A stretch of DNA of 64,000 nucleotides, from NCBI GenBank assembly GCA_040403315.1, contig JBBAKX010000003.1, positions 62,001 to 126,000 of the forward strand. Reading direction: 5' to 3'. Shown here piece by piece: positions 17,801 through 25,270 of the stretch. The first letter of the stretch is position 1, and the number at the start of each line of letters is the position of its first letter. The position numbers and the translations under genes are program-made. The notes beneath the pieces were generated by a model. It ran no database searches. It had not been told where the DNA came from and saw only the letters and a program-made list of their open reading frames with translations. The DNA comes from CAMCXT01 sp040403315 (GTDB lineage Bacteria > Bacteroidota > Bacteroidia > M30B66).

Positions 17801-18111
17801 AGTGAAAGGATGAGACTCAAATCGACCAGTTTTTTACCTGAACTATTGGTTTCCTTACGCAGCTTGTTTATGTGCATGAAAATCTTCTTGGAAGAAGTTA
17901 CACCAAGCTGACTCGTTACGTTTTTTAACGCCGCAATTTCTGAAGGATCAGTGTTGATAAGGTTTCTGTAGGATTCTTTGTATTTTAGAATCATTTCGCC
18001 TGGCACCACATCCGAAGCTTGAACAGCTTGAGGAATAGTGTATGATTGTGCATCCGATAGCATCGGAGACATTAGTAAAGAAAGGCAAAGTAGTAAGTTG
18101 AGGTTCTTCAT
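14848..18111 (-). CDS. secreted S8 subtilisin-like protease with PKD and T9SS sorting domains
   Basis: A 1087-residue exported protease. Signal peptide 1-22 (ends Ser-Asp-Ala-Gln). Peptidase S8 domain with the full catalytic set: Asp175 (TDAGIQFDH), His229 (SPHGMF), oxyanion Asn319 (AAAGNSG) and Ser381 (SSGTSFSAP). It is followed by several beta-rich regions, a PKD domain with WNFGDGNTSNLENPTHTF (~960-977), and a C-terminal T9SS type A sorting domain beginning Val-Tyr-Pro-Asn-Pro (~1018) and ending Lys-Ile-Gln-Val-Ile-Arg. The protein should cross the outer membrane by the type IX system and be attached or released with removal of the C-terminal domain. It is a single-gene unit with its own terminator. 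Role: extracellular protein breakdown. Confidence 0.93.
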   Translation of the reverse strand: MKNLNLLLCLSLLMSPMLSDAQSYTIPQAVQASDVVPGEMILKYKESYRNLINTDPSEIAALKNVTSQLGVTSSKKIFMHINKLRKETNSSGKKLVDLSLILSLKYQSDKDFREVAMLLNKTGLFEWVQPRYVHKPMFTPNDPQISQQYHHALIKTFEAFDIEEGDSSVYIGITDAGIQFDHQDLGNVRFNIADPINGIDDDNNGYIDDYRGWNTVSNTNDPTATLSPHGMFTTGMSSATTNNGIGISGNAYRCKFVPVRIDDANGFNFGYEGIVYLSDLGCKIINASWGSTFPSPFAEEVIQYAITNNDALIIAAAGNSGINENYYPASYEGVMSVGATGSTDLAWSLSTYGPMLDIVAPGELLLSCSPFNGYDISSGTSFSAPLVAGAAALVKSHFPSYTAQQIAERLRVTSDTSIYTLPGNENRYHLLGSGRLNTLRALNDPEIPSVRFQNYQFSSNGSYFIVAGDTMEVVGDFFNYLSPTNALAVQISTENPNIQILQGGHNAGVINTLQSVSNTASPFEIVVLNSASINEDVIFKLTYTDPATNYSAFEYISVRVNKDYMDLAINNLHTTVTSRGSIGYNADYATDGLGVSLNNSGSQMYASGFMLGSDGLVADNVYAEVIPGYDNNFTRIDAVREIENPSAGDKEIVSKFSTNAAGAQPLSIRQRAYASTEGELSNHVVMEYIVKNTGNAVASDVFGGIFTDWDIQNAASNVCTWDPIRKMVYAYDASQTNRYMAVKLLSWQDGSAYCFNSDGTGGSIQLYDGFTNQEKFNVLSGNATRNNSNVGDVAAFIGTWGETIAPGDSAIYAFAILGGNSLAEIEESAANAQANWNLNQMQISLEVTAESCAENDGTLQLNVLQPGTAQLLLFNSDGVELTGQDIIESSFNYAGMPAGDYTLGFDFFDGTSSTVDFTIENTDPIVFVEIAASAEILMLPDAMVDFTIVTEGATDYLWNFGDGNTSNLENPTHTFTEAGTYSVICYASNSDCSDSLSIVIEVGTTVSVLNQDDQLQVYPNPAQEFLQVRIPDQAAADRLFIVDLSGRLVAQTNNSNQIQVSHLANGTYFLKVESESQHWTEKIQVIR

Positions 18112-18220
18112 GAACTTCGAATGATTAATGGATTTAACGACTGAATCTTGAATTCGTTTGTTTAACCATGAATGAGCTTGAAGGGTTATCGAAGAAATAG
18201 AATCTTACTTACATAACAAA

Positions 18221-18889
18221 TTAATCGCGCCAGAGGAATGGAAATAGCATGTAAGCCAATGCGACTACAATCAGGTTGATCGATAGCAATGCGAAAATGT
18301 AAGGACTTTGGATGCTGTGATCTAAACCATCAACGGCATTTTTAGAAAATCGAATCAAAACAATCAACATAGGAATTACCACAGGGAAACTCAAAATGGC
18401 CATGAGCGTGCTGTTTTGGCGCGTTTTAGCAGCTATTGCAGCTACAAGCGTAAGGATCGATGAAAATCCTGAACTTCCTAATACCAATGCCCAAAAGAAG
18501 TAGAGTTGATCTTGAACCAGATTACCGATTAAAAGGCTGTAAATGATGTATCCGACCAAAGTGATAACAAGCATGAGCAGTGCATTGTAAATAATTCTAG
18601 AAAGAATTATCGCTTGCGCTGAAGCCAATGTGTAATAATAAAGCAATCGTCCACGGCTTTCGGTACTAAAGCTTTTCGAAGTTGCATTTACTGCAGTAAA
18701 CAAAATGATGATCCAAAAAAGCGCGTTCCAAGTGGGCACATCCACCAAGGTTTTGAACGACAAATAGCAAACAAATACAGTTGAAACTACATACAACAAA
18801 ATGGCATTCAAGGCGTAACGCTGCTTGAGTTCCAAGGTGATTTCCCTTTTGAGGAGTTGAATAATTTCGCGGCCAACATGCGACTTCAT
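18221..18889 (-). CDS. ccmB: CcmB, haem exporter permease subunit
   Basis: A 222-residue membrane protein with six predicted transmembrane helices and the CcmB pattern: N-terminal Leu-Lys-Arg-Glu-Ile-Thr-Leu-Glu-Leu-Lys-Gln-Arg-Tyr, then Thr-Glu-Ser-Arg-Gly-Arg-Leu near residue 76, and a late Phe-Pro-Val-Val-Ile-Pro-Met-Leu-Ile. CcmB is the membrane part of the CcmAB ABC transporter of the system I cytochrome c maturation apparatus. No other ccm gene is in the window. A promoter with both boxes lies so close upstream that the message should be almost leaderless. It is divergent from bshB1. Confidence 0.87.
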   Translation of the reverse strand: MKSHVGREIIQLLKREITLELKQRYALNAILLYVVSTVFVCYLSFKTLVDVPTWNALFWIIILFTAVNATSKSFSTESRGRLLYYYTLASAQAIILSRIIYNALLMLVITLVGYIIYSLLIGNLVQDQLYFFWALVLGSSGFSSILTLVAAIAAKTRQNSTLMAILSFPVVIPMLIVLIRFSKNAVDGLDHSIQSPYIFALLSINLIVVALAYMLFPFLWRD

Positions 18890-18893
18890 AGGT

Positions 18894-18922
18894 CAAATGT
18901 ACTGCCTAATCGGAAATTTCAA
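18894..18922 (-). promoter_or_regulatory. promoter of ccmB, predicted leaderless
   Basis: On the minus strand TTG (18920-18922), 18 bases, then TACATTTG (18894-18901), a full match to the Bacteroidota promoter consensus. The ATG at 18889 is only 5 bases beyond the -7 box, so transcription would begin at or next to the start codon. Confidence 0.6.
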
Positions 18923-19057
18923 TTACGCTGTTTAGACTAATGAAAGCTTATGTATTCAGAATCATCATAAAATTGCTCACTACTTAGCTATTGGAACACA
19001 TAAATAAGTGCAGAGGAGATTGGCAGAGATTGCTTTAATTTGTGGCAAATTTTTAAA

Positions 19058-19768
19058 ATGAAACTTGATATTCTGGCTTTCGGCGCGCATCCGGATGATA
19101 TTGAAATCTCTGTGGGCGGTACGTTGATTTCTGAAGTTCGACAAGGAAAGAAGCTTGGTTTGATAGATCTCACCAGAGGTGAAATGGGAACCCGAGGCAC
19201 TGTTGAAATTAGAAATCAGGAATCAGAAGAGGCTAAGAAGATTATAGGTGCTATGGTTCGGGAAAATCTCGAAATGCCTGATGCTTTTCTGGAAACGAAC
19301 GCTATGAATTTGGAGAAGGTTATTCGTGTGATTCGCAAGTATCAACCAGATATTGTGATAACCAATGCGCCTTCTGATCGCCACCCAGACCATGGCCATG
19401 CTACGTCTTTGGTGGTTGAAGCATGCTTTAAAGCGGGTTTAAGGAAGTATATTGTTGATGGCACTGGTGAGAATGCTTGGAGGCCTAAAGTGGTTTATCA
19501 GTATATGCAGTTTTACCACCACAAGCCCGATTTTGTATACGATATTAGTGCTGTAATTGATCAAAAATTAGCGTGTGTTTTAGCACACAAATCTCAGTTT
19601 TACAACCCAGATTCAAACGAACCCGAAACGGTGATCGCCTCTCCACAGTTTAAAGAAAACATTAGGGCACGCGCTTCAGAATATGGCCTACAAGCAGGTT
19701 TTGAATTTGGAGAACCTTTGATGGTGATTCGATTTCTAGGCGTACGCAGTCTCAGCGATCTCTATTAA
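19058..19768 (+). CDS. bshB1: BshB1, bacillithiol biosynthesis deacetylase
   Basis: A 236-residue zinc-dependent deacetylase of the LmbE/PIG-L family. ATG 19058 is chosen because the metal-binding motif AHPDD then falls at residues 10-14; an in-frame TTG 18 bases upstream adds nothing recognisable. Other motifs are Thr-Arg-Gly-Glu-Met-Gly-Thr-Arg-Gly and RHPDHGH (~108-114). BshB1 removes the acetyl group from GlcNAc-malate in the second step of bacillithiol synthesis, a cytoplasmic low-molecular-weight thiol pathway. bshA and bshC are not in the window. It ends at a strong bidirectional terminator shared with ppiD. Confidence 0.92.
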   Translation: MKLDILAFGAHPDDIEISVGGTLISEVRQGKKLGLIDLTRGEMGTRGTVEIRNQESEEAKKIIGAMVRENLEMPDAFLETNAMNLEKVIRVIRKYQPDIVITNAPSDRHPDHGHATSLVVEACFKAGLRKYIVDGTGENAWRPKVVYQYMQFYHHKPDFVYDISAVIDQKLACVLAHKSQFYNPDSNEPETVIASPQFKENIRARASEYGLQAGFEFGEPLMVIRFLGVRSLSDLY

Positions 19769-19787
19769 AAGGTTCGGGATAACACAA

Positions 19788-19822
19788 AAAAGTCCCGGCT
19801 GATTAGATCAACCGGGACTTTT
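19788..19822. terminator. bidirectional terminator between bshB1 and ppiD
   Basis: An 11-bp perfect stem (19788-19798 with 19812-19822), a one-base bulge region, then four more pairs (19800-19803 with 19807-19810) around a 3-base loop. It has A and T runs on opposite sides, so it can stop transcription from both convergent genes. Confidence 0.88.
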
Positions 19823-19839
19823 CGTTTATTCTATAATCT

Positions 19840-21966
19840 CTAGAAGAAGCGGTAGCGTCTGTCTTCAACGCCTGCTTTTTTCTGCAAGCTTGTGTAAACA
19901 CCCATGTCAACACGGCCTTGACTACTTCCGATTAATTGTCTTTTAAGTTCTTTGATGTCGCCAGTCATTGGAGGTGCTTCTGTAATTGTTTCAACAACAT
20001 ACACAAAAACACCTGCATTTCCGCGAACTGGACCATTCAAAACATTGATTTTTGAGTAAGGAATTATCCCAGCCAATTTTGGTTCATAACCATAATTAGG
20101 TAAAGAATAAGACGCGAAATTTACTGAGTTAGGCGCATCAACATTTAGTTTTACACGCGCAGCAAAAGCATCAATAGTTGTTGCACCTGCTAAAGCAAAT
20201 TCTTTTTCGAACAACTCGCCTTTTTTCATGCGTTTCACCAACGGTTCGATATCCTCTTTCACTTGATCAAGTGGAGGAACGCCTTTATCGCGCTTTCCTG
20301 TAAGAGCAGCAACCACGTATTTACCGTCAAGTTCAAGCACTTTAGTAACGGTGTTTAAATCTGTTTCATCATTGAATGCCCATGTTACCAACTCGCGAGA
20401 ATTTGCTAAGTCGTTTACTTGACGGTCTGTTGGACGAATACTGTTTGCTTTTACAATGAAGATTTTCTTTTCGTCAGCCTTCTTTTTAAATGCTTCGTAG
20501 TTCTCAGCAGTTACTGCGAAATCGTTTGCAGAATTGAAAACTGCTTCGTTGGTTTTGTTTGAAGGCTCAACCGGACGACTAATGAATACCAATGATGCTT
20601 TGTTGGTTGGCTTCGTTTTGTCTTGGATATTGATCAAGTGTGTACCGAATTGCGTTTTAACAACAACTAAGTCGCCAACTTTTCCATCAAAGCATGCGCT
20701 GTTAAATTCTGGAACCATTGCTCCTTCAGGGAAAAAACCTAGATCTCCACCTTTGATTTTCGAACCAGGATCGTCAGAAAGCATCGTTGCAAGAGCAGCA
20801 AAATCTCCACCCGCTTGGATGACCTTTTTCAACGAATCAGCTTTCGCCATCGCTGCAATTTCAGTAATTCCTTTTTGTGTTGAGATAAGGATGTGTCGTG
20901 CTTTTACAGAATCAGATGCAGATTTGAAGCCACGTAGTTTTACAACTTTCACATCGTTACCATCCACGAAAGGACCGTAGACTGTTCCTGGCGTTCCAGC
21001 AAACACTGCAGAGTCGATTTGGATATTTAAGCTTCCACGTTTTACACTTTCTTCGCGGAAACCGCTTGAAGAGTTAGCGTTAGCGAAAAGTGTATCGTTT
21101 GCAGCTGCTTGGAATTGTGTTTTGATTTGCTCCATTGAGCCCATTAATTCAGCACGGTCTTCTGGAGTTGGGTTTACTTGGAAAACGACATATTCAAGCT
21201 TACGGGTTTCATCCTGTTGCTCAAGTTCATGTTTGTGCTCGTCGTAGTATTTTTTGTAATCGTCGTCTGAAATTTTCACCAACGAATCAGCTAACAAATC
21301 GTAGCTTTTACCAACCATACGGTAAGTTACTGAACGACCTCTTTCATTGTATGAATTTTTCGCCTGAGCGGTAGTAACATACATTGCCTTTTTGATCAGG
21401 TTGTTGTACTTCGCTTTTCTTCTAGCTTTCATCAACGATTGTTCGAAGTCAGACCATGATTCGCGGAATTTACCGTCAGGATCATTTTCTTCAGATAGTT
21501 GTGTTTTCAAAAAGCGAATTACACGGTTGCGATCGAATTGACGTGTAATTGAATCTTGGAATAATGGAATTTGCTGAACTTGAGGATCGACATTGTCACC
21601 TTGAACCATGTCGAAAAGTTCATCTTCAGCCACATTAACACCTGTGCTGTTAAATTCTTTATCGAAAAGATACTGATCTAAATATTCGTTCCAAAGATCG
21701 TTGATGAGTTGTTGGCGAACATTTTCATCAACGCTTGAGGCATTTTGATTGCGTTTGTATTTTTCTTCAGCTGCATTTAAGCGACTTGCGAACTCCTCTC
21801 CAGAAACACTGTTTCCATTGATTTCGCCAATAGTGTTGGCGCCACCTCTGAACATAGAATTTCCTGAGGAAAACAAATCCTGAAGGACAAATGATACAAG
21901 TGCAAGTCCAATTACAATTACAACGATAGTACCTGCGCGTGAACGGATTCTTTCTAAAACGGCCAT
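19840..21966 (-). CDS. ppiD: PpiD-like periplasmic peptidyl-prolyl isomerase/chaperone
   Basis: A 708-residue membrane-anchored folding factor. One N-terminal transmembrane helix (~13-31) follows Arg-Ile-Arg-Ser-Arg-Ala-Gly. A SurA/PpiD-type chaperone region follows, opening with Ile-Gly-Glu-Ile-Asn-Gly-Asn. A parvulin domain lies at about 350-450, with KARHILIST, GGDFAALATMLSDDPGS, GGDLGFFPEG and FGTHLINI. The C-terminal part holds a second region that looks like a diverged parvulin repeat. The protein faces the periplasm and helps fold exported proteins. It lies downstream of the coaX-lptC operon with a 105-bp gap and ends at a shared terminator. Confidence 0.92.
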   Translation of the reverse strand: MAVLERIRSRAGTIVVIVIGLALVSFVLQDLFSSGNSMFRGGANTIGEINGNSVSGEEFASRLNAAEEKYKRNQNASSVDENVRQQLINDLWNEYLDQYLFDKEFNSTGVNVAEDELFDMVQGDNVDPQVQQIPLFQDSITRQFDRNRVIRFLKTQLSEENDPDGKFRESWSDFEQSLMKARRKAKYNNLIKKAMYVTTAQAKNSYNERGRSVTYRMVGKSYDLLADSLVKISDDDYKKYYDEHKHELEQQDETRKLEYVVFQVNPTPEDRAELMGSMEQIKTQFQAAANDTLFANANSSSGFREESVKRGSLNIQIDSAVFAGTPGTVYGPFVDGNDVKVVKLRGFKSASDSVKARHILISTQKGITEIAAMAKADSLKKVIQAGGDFAALATMLSDDPGSKIKGGDLGFFPEGAMVPEFNSACFDGKVGDLVVVKTQFGTHLINIQDKTKPTNKASLVFISRPVEPSNKTNEAVFNSANDFAVTAENYEAFKKKADEKKIFIVKANSIRPTDRQVNDLANSRELVTWAFNDETDLNTVTKVLELDGKYVVAALTGKRDKGVPPLDQVKEDIEPLVKRMKKGELFEKEFALAGATTIDAFAARVKLNVDAPNSVNFASYSLPNYGYEPKLAGIIPYSKINVLNGPVRGNAGVFVYVVETITEAPPMTGDIKELKRQLIGSSQGRVDMGVYTSLQKKAGVEDRRYRFF

Positions 21967-22071
21967 TTTAAGTTTATTGGTCTTTTATTTTCGGGCTGCG
22001 AATATAAGGATTCTTCCATTAATTCTAAATCCGAAAAATTGGTTTTGAAAATTGTATATTAAATATGAAGA

Positions 22072-22299
22072 TTAAGCATCGCCTTTATTTTCAATGCTGC
22101 TGTTATTCATTTTCTCTATTTTTCTTCTTTGATATCTGCGCAGTGCAAATAATGCTGAAGCTGCAAAAGTTGCAAACAAGGGCATCCTGGCTGAATCGAA
22201 CTTTTGTTCTACCATTAACCAAATGCTTAAAACGGCCATCATTCCAGCTACAACCAGCCAGAAGATTTCCATCACTCTGAAAATTTTGTGATTATTCAT
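22072..22299 (-). CDS. small two-helix membrane protein in the lptC operon
   Basis: A 75-residue protein with two predicted transmembrane helices (about residues 11-28 and 39-51), then a basic Arg-Arg-Tyr-Gln-Arg-Arg-Lys stretch and a polar tail. No named family is recognised. The start overlaps the end of lptC by 8 bp in the same direction, which supports a real, co-translated gene. Its position between lptC and ppiD suggests an envelope role, but nothing in the sequence defines it. Confidence 0.72.
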   Translation of the reverse strand: MNNHKIFRVMEIFWLVVAGMMAVLSIWLMVEQKFDSARMPLFATFAASALFALRRYQRRKIEKMNNSSIENKGDA

Positions 22300-22831
22300 T
22301 TTTAACGCTTACGATTCCACTGATATTGACAATTCTGTATTTACTGAAATCTTGATCCGATTCGAAACCATCCCCATAGATTACTTCAGAAGGCGATGTG
22401 ATTTTAGAGAACTTCTCAGAATGAATTCGACCCGTTTTCTGGTCCCAGATTAATTCTTCAGTATTCAATCTTTTTCCTTCTGCATTCCACAACTGTACGT
22501 CGTTTCGAGCAATCATTTGTTCCTTTTTGTTGTAACTGATTGCATATTTGGCTACCATGTGTCCCGATTCTTTTCCATCCACATCATAGAAAATCATGTC
22601 GACTCCTTTGATAAATTCGATGTATTCTTCTTCTCCCAAATAGGTATCGCGCTGCGGAGCCTTAATTTTCGCGCGCAGTTTAGCGGAATCAGAATACAAC
22701 ATTTCTATGTTTTTGGTGGATGAAACCGGAAGTATTTTATCTGAATTGATTTTTCTTACTTCAACAGGATCATTCGTACATGAAACCATGCAGAAGCTCA
22801 GCCAACAAAGGAAAATGAAAATTCGAAGCAT
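22292..22831 (-). CDS. lptC: LptC, lipopolysaccharide export lipoprotein
   Basis: A 179-residue protein of the LptC family. A lipoprotein signal ends in Val-Ser-Cys (Cys18), a form common in Bacteroidota LptC, whereas proteobacterial LptC has a transmembrane anchor. The body has the beta-jellyroll repeats of LptC/OstA, including Ser-Ala-Lys-Leu-Arg-Ala-Lys-Ile, Val-Gln-Leu-Trp-Asn-Ala-Glu-Gly and Leu-Ile-Trp-Asp-Gln-Lys-Thr-Gly. LptC passes lipopolysaccharide from the LptBFG ATPase to the LptA bridge. The start shares a base with the stop of the outer-membrane barrel gene (TAATG). Confidence 0.88.
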   Translation of the reverse strand: MLRIFIFLCWLSFCMVSCTNDPVEVRKINSDKILPVSSTKNIEMLYSDSAKLRAKIKAPQRDTYLGEEEYIEFIKGVDMIFYDVDGKESGHMVAKYAISYNKKEQMIARNDVQLWNAEGKRLNTEELIWDQKTGRIHSEKFSKITSPSEVIYGDGFESDQDFSKYRIVNISGIVSVKNE

Positions 22832-24222
22832 TATTCAAATCGCGTTCTAACAAACCACCGGTCGTTTAGTGAAAAGGAAATGCTTACTCTGAATATTTGT
22901 TCTGACAATAAATTAGGATTAATGCTTCCCCTCTGTCCGTAAGACAAAGCAATATTCATCATACTCGTAACAGGCTTTCTATAATATGTAGGAATCGTGA
23001 ATGGAAGTCCAACGCCTAAACTCAATCCAAATTCAGCAACGTTGTTTCCATTGATTCTGAGCATTCCATCCGAATAGTATCCACCCAAGCGGTAGGCAGC
23101 GTTTCTAAAAGTGCCAGTTTTATTCGGTTGTGGGATAAACTGAAAGCCAGCAGAAGCAGTATAGCATGAACGTACCGAATCGGAATTGTTGAACAGTCTA
23201 AATGACGACCAGTCTGTGTAACGGTAATCGGCTGTGAACATCCATTTTTTATTTGAGTTCGACAAGCTAAGCCCAGCGCCATATTGCATAGGCATCACAA
23301 TTTGCCCTTTAAGACTTTCCTTATTCAGAACGGTATCGATAACCGTAGCAAAGTCACTCGTTCCGAAGAATGATTCAGCAGTATAATTGTAGTTGCCCGT
23401 TAAATTGAGCGATGGTTTAAAGGTGAATCCGAACTTTAAGTGAAGAGAATCTTTATTGCTTTTTTGCTTTTGAACAATTCCCTGCTCAAGTACTAAATTG
23501 CTTTTGATTTTTGGAGTTTTGCTCCTAAATCGAATTTGGTAAGTAAGTCCAAATTTGGCATCAAAATCCTTCACTTGATTGGTAGCAGTTGTTTTACTCG
23601 ACCGAATTTGTAGTTGCTGATCAGGGAAATTAACTTCAGTAACATAGTTCGATTTTCCGAAAATATATCTGAATTCTGCTCCGATGGCTAGATCTTTATA
23701 AATCTGAATTGAATTGGTGAGTCCAACTGCAGAAATTCCACCTTTCCCGTTGTAATTGTAACTGATCAGGCCTTCCGCTTCGGTTTCGATACTGTCGCGC
23801 AGGGTATAGCCCATATTTGTAATCGGCATTAAATGCACTGCGGCGGTCCAACGTTTTTTGATCAATGGAAACGCGAGCGCTACCGAACTATATCCAGCTG
23901 TTGTACCTCTATTTTTCAATTTGGCAGTCGAATAATCAACCAATCCACCCGAAATTGATCCTTCAAAAATACTTACCCCACGGGCGATGCTCGTTAATGA
24001 GGCAGGTTGGGCAAGGTTAAGTACTGAAGAGTCATTTGCCGCGTGGTAACTTCCACCGAGCGACTGGCTCCAAGCTGAAGGATTCGGTAGATTGTCGCCA
24101 AGAGCATATCTGCCGTAAGGCGACTGACTAAGGTTTTGAGCATTAATTCCAATAGATGGAATCAAAATCAAACCTAATAAGTAGATTGAAAAATTAAGCT
24201 TTCTGATGGAGAAGAATTTCAT
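22831..24222 (-). CDS. outer-membrane beta-barrel protein between coaX and lptC
   Basis: A 463-residue protein with a signal peptide ending Gly-Ile-Asn-Ala-Gln (~29). The mature start reads Ser-Pro-Tyr-Gly-Arg-Tyr-Ala-Leu-Gly-Asp, a pattern of FadL/PorV-like barrels of Bacteroidota, followed by an early Asn-Leu-Ala-Gln-Pro-Ala-Ser-Leu segment and many amphipathic strands to the aromatic C-terminus (Arg-Phe-Glu). The start overlaps coaX by 29 bp and the stop overlaps lptC by one base, so the gene is locked into this operon. A transport or assembly role in the outer membrane is likely; the ligand is unknown. Confidence 0.78.
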   Translation of the reverse strand: MKFFSIRKLNFSIYLLGLILIPSIGINAQNLSQSPYGRYALGDNLPNPSAWSQSLGGSYHAANDSSVLNLAQPASLTSIARGVSIFEGSISGGLVDYSTAKLKNRGTTAGYSSVALAFPLIKKRWTAAVHLMPITNMGYTLRDSIETEAEGLISYNYNGKGGISAVGLTNSIQIYKDLAIGAEFRYIFGKSNYVTEVNFPDQQLQIRSSKTTATNQVKDFDAKFGLTYQIRFRSKTPKIKSNLVLEQGIVQKQKSNKDSLHLKFGFTFKPSLNLTGNYNYTAESFFGTSDFATVIDTVLNKESLKGQIVMPMQYGAGLSLSNSNKKWMFTADYRYTDWSSFRLFNNSDSVRSCYTASAGFQFIPQPNKTGTFRNAAYRLGGYYSDGMLRINGNNVAEFGLSLGVGLPFTIPTYYRKPVTSMMNIALSYGQRGSINPNLLSEQIFRVSISFSLNDRWFVRTRFE

Positions 24223-24931
24223 TGAGTCCTTTCAAAGTTAGCCAAGGTTCTGGCTGTACGCTGGTTTTAAGATTGCGCTCCAGCAGGGCGAAGTCGCCTC
24301 CAGTAATAATTACCTGAAGGTCTTTGTGTGTCATTTGATATTGTTCAAGTATACCTTTCACTTCGGCCAAAGCTCCATTGATTACTCCGGATTGAATGGC
24401 TTCTCGTGTGTTTTTGCCGATCAAATAAATTGTATCGGTTCTGTTAAGCAATGGCAATCGTGCAGTGAATTCGTGTAAAGCCCTAAAACGCATATCGATT
24501 CCTGGTGAAATAGATCCACCAAAATATTCATTTTTACGGGTGATGAAATCAAACTTAATGCAAGTTCCAGCATCTATAACCACAACTGGTTTGTCTGGGA
24601 AAATCATGTTAGCAGCAACTGCATTTGAAATACGATCATGGCCAAGTGTTTCTGGTGATTCGTATTTGTTTTCAATTGGCAATTGTGTGTCTGGTGTGAA
24701 ATAGCTAAACGGAATTTCAGCGCGTTTCAAGAAAGCTTCGAGTTCTGGCTGGCCTTGAGCTACGTTACTAATAAATGCACGGGTAGGTTCAGATGGTATT
24801 AACTTGAGCAATGATTCTTCCAACTCCTGCGCATCGCTGCGAGATGCTCTAACAGCGCGAATCAGCTGACGGTCCCTAAAACAGGCCGCCTTGATAGCTG
24901 TATTCCCAACATCGATCAGTAAGTTTACCAT
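24194..24931 (-). CDS. coaX: CoaX, type III pantothenate kinase
   Basis: A 245-residue ASKHA-fold kinase that phosphorylates pantothenate in the first step of coenzyme A synthesis. The phosphate-1 motif is LLIDVGNTAIKAA (~4-16); the pantothenate-binding Gly-His-Asp-Arg motif (LGHDRISNAVAA) is near residue 96; phosphate-2 is VVIDAGTCIKFDF; GGSISPGIDMR and Thr-Gly-Gly-Asp complete the family set. Like other type III kinases it should need a monovalent cation and resist CoA feedback. It is first gene of the envelope operon with the barrel, lptC, small membrane protein and possibly ppiD. Confidence 0.94.
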   Translation of the reverse strand: MVNLLIDVGNTAIKAACFRDRQLIRAVRASRSDAQELEESLLKLIPSEPTRAFISNVAQGQPELEAFLKRAEIPFSYFTPDTQLPIENKYESPETLGHDRISNAVAANMIFPDKPVVVIDAGTCIKFDFITRKNEYFGGSISPGIDMRFRALHEFTARLPLLNRTDTIYLIGKNTREAIQSGVINGALAEVKGILEQYQMTHKDLQVIITGGDFALLERNLKTSVQPEPWLTLKGLNEILLHQKA

Positions 24932-24948
24932 AATCTGAATATGCCGCG

Positions 24949-24956
24949 CAAAGATA
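24949..24956 (-). promoter_or_regulatory. candidate -7 box upstream of coaX
   Basis: On the minus strand TATCTTTG is a full match to TAnnTTTG, 17 bases before the coaX ATG. No TTG is found at the proper distance upstream, so only half of the promoter pattern is present. Confidence 0.4.
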
Positions 24957-25002
24957 AAATTAGATGAACGCAGCAGGGCATTCTTTTAATATATGTATCA
25001 AC

Positions 25003-25030
25003 AAAAAAAGACTACCGTTTCCGATAGTCT
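25003..25030 (-). terminator. terminator of tRNA-Phe
   Basis: Minus-strand stem of 9 bp with one G-T pair (25022-25030 with 25009-25017), 4-base loop and seven T (plus-strand A 25003-25009), 14 bp after the tRNA. Confidence 0.8.
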
Positions 25031-25043
25031 TCTTTTTCTTGTG

Positions 25044-25116
25044 TGGTGCCTCCAGGGATCGAACCAGGGACACAAGGATTTTCAGTCCTTTGCTCTACCA
25101 TCTGAGCTAAGGCACC
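25044..25116 (-). tRNA. tRNA-Phe (GAA)
   Basis: A 73-base cloverleaf on the minus strand: acceptor GGTGCCT/AGGCACC with discriminator A, D-arm GCTC/GAGC, anticodon stem AAGGA/TCCTT with loop CTGAAAA (anticodon GAA at 25081-25083), T-arm CCTGG-TTCGATC-CCTGG. CCA is not encoded. A full promoter and a terminator flank it. Confidence 0.96.
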
Positions 25117-25141
25117 AACCGTAGCGCTCGAAAGCGGGATG

Positions 25142-25171
25142 CAAAAATAGTATGATTTTCTTTCATTGCAA
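25142..25171 (-). promoter_or_regulatory. promoter of tRNA-Phe
   Basis: On the minus strand TTG (25169-25171), 19 bases, TATTTTTG (25142-25149): a complete Bacteroidota promoter located ~25 bp before the 5' end of the mature tRNA. Confidence 0.75.
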
Positions 25172-25270
25172 GTGTTTTTGAATTTTCTTGTGCAAATGCC
25201 AATAAATCAAGGCGTCAAAATAATTTAAACACGATTTTTTCGTTCCTTTTTCTCATTTTACACACAAATT

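Noticed and set aside
20534..20980. 148-codon open frame on the plus strand inside ppiD
   Set aside because: Antisense shadow of the parvulin domain; no family resemblance and no upstream signals.
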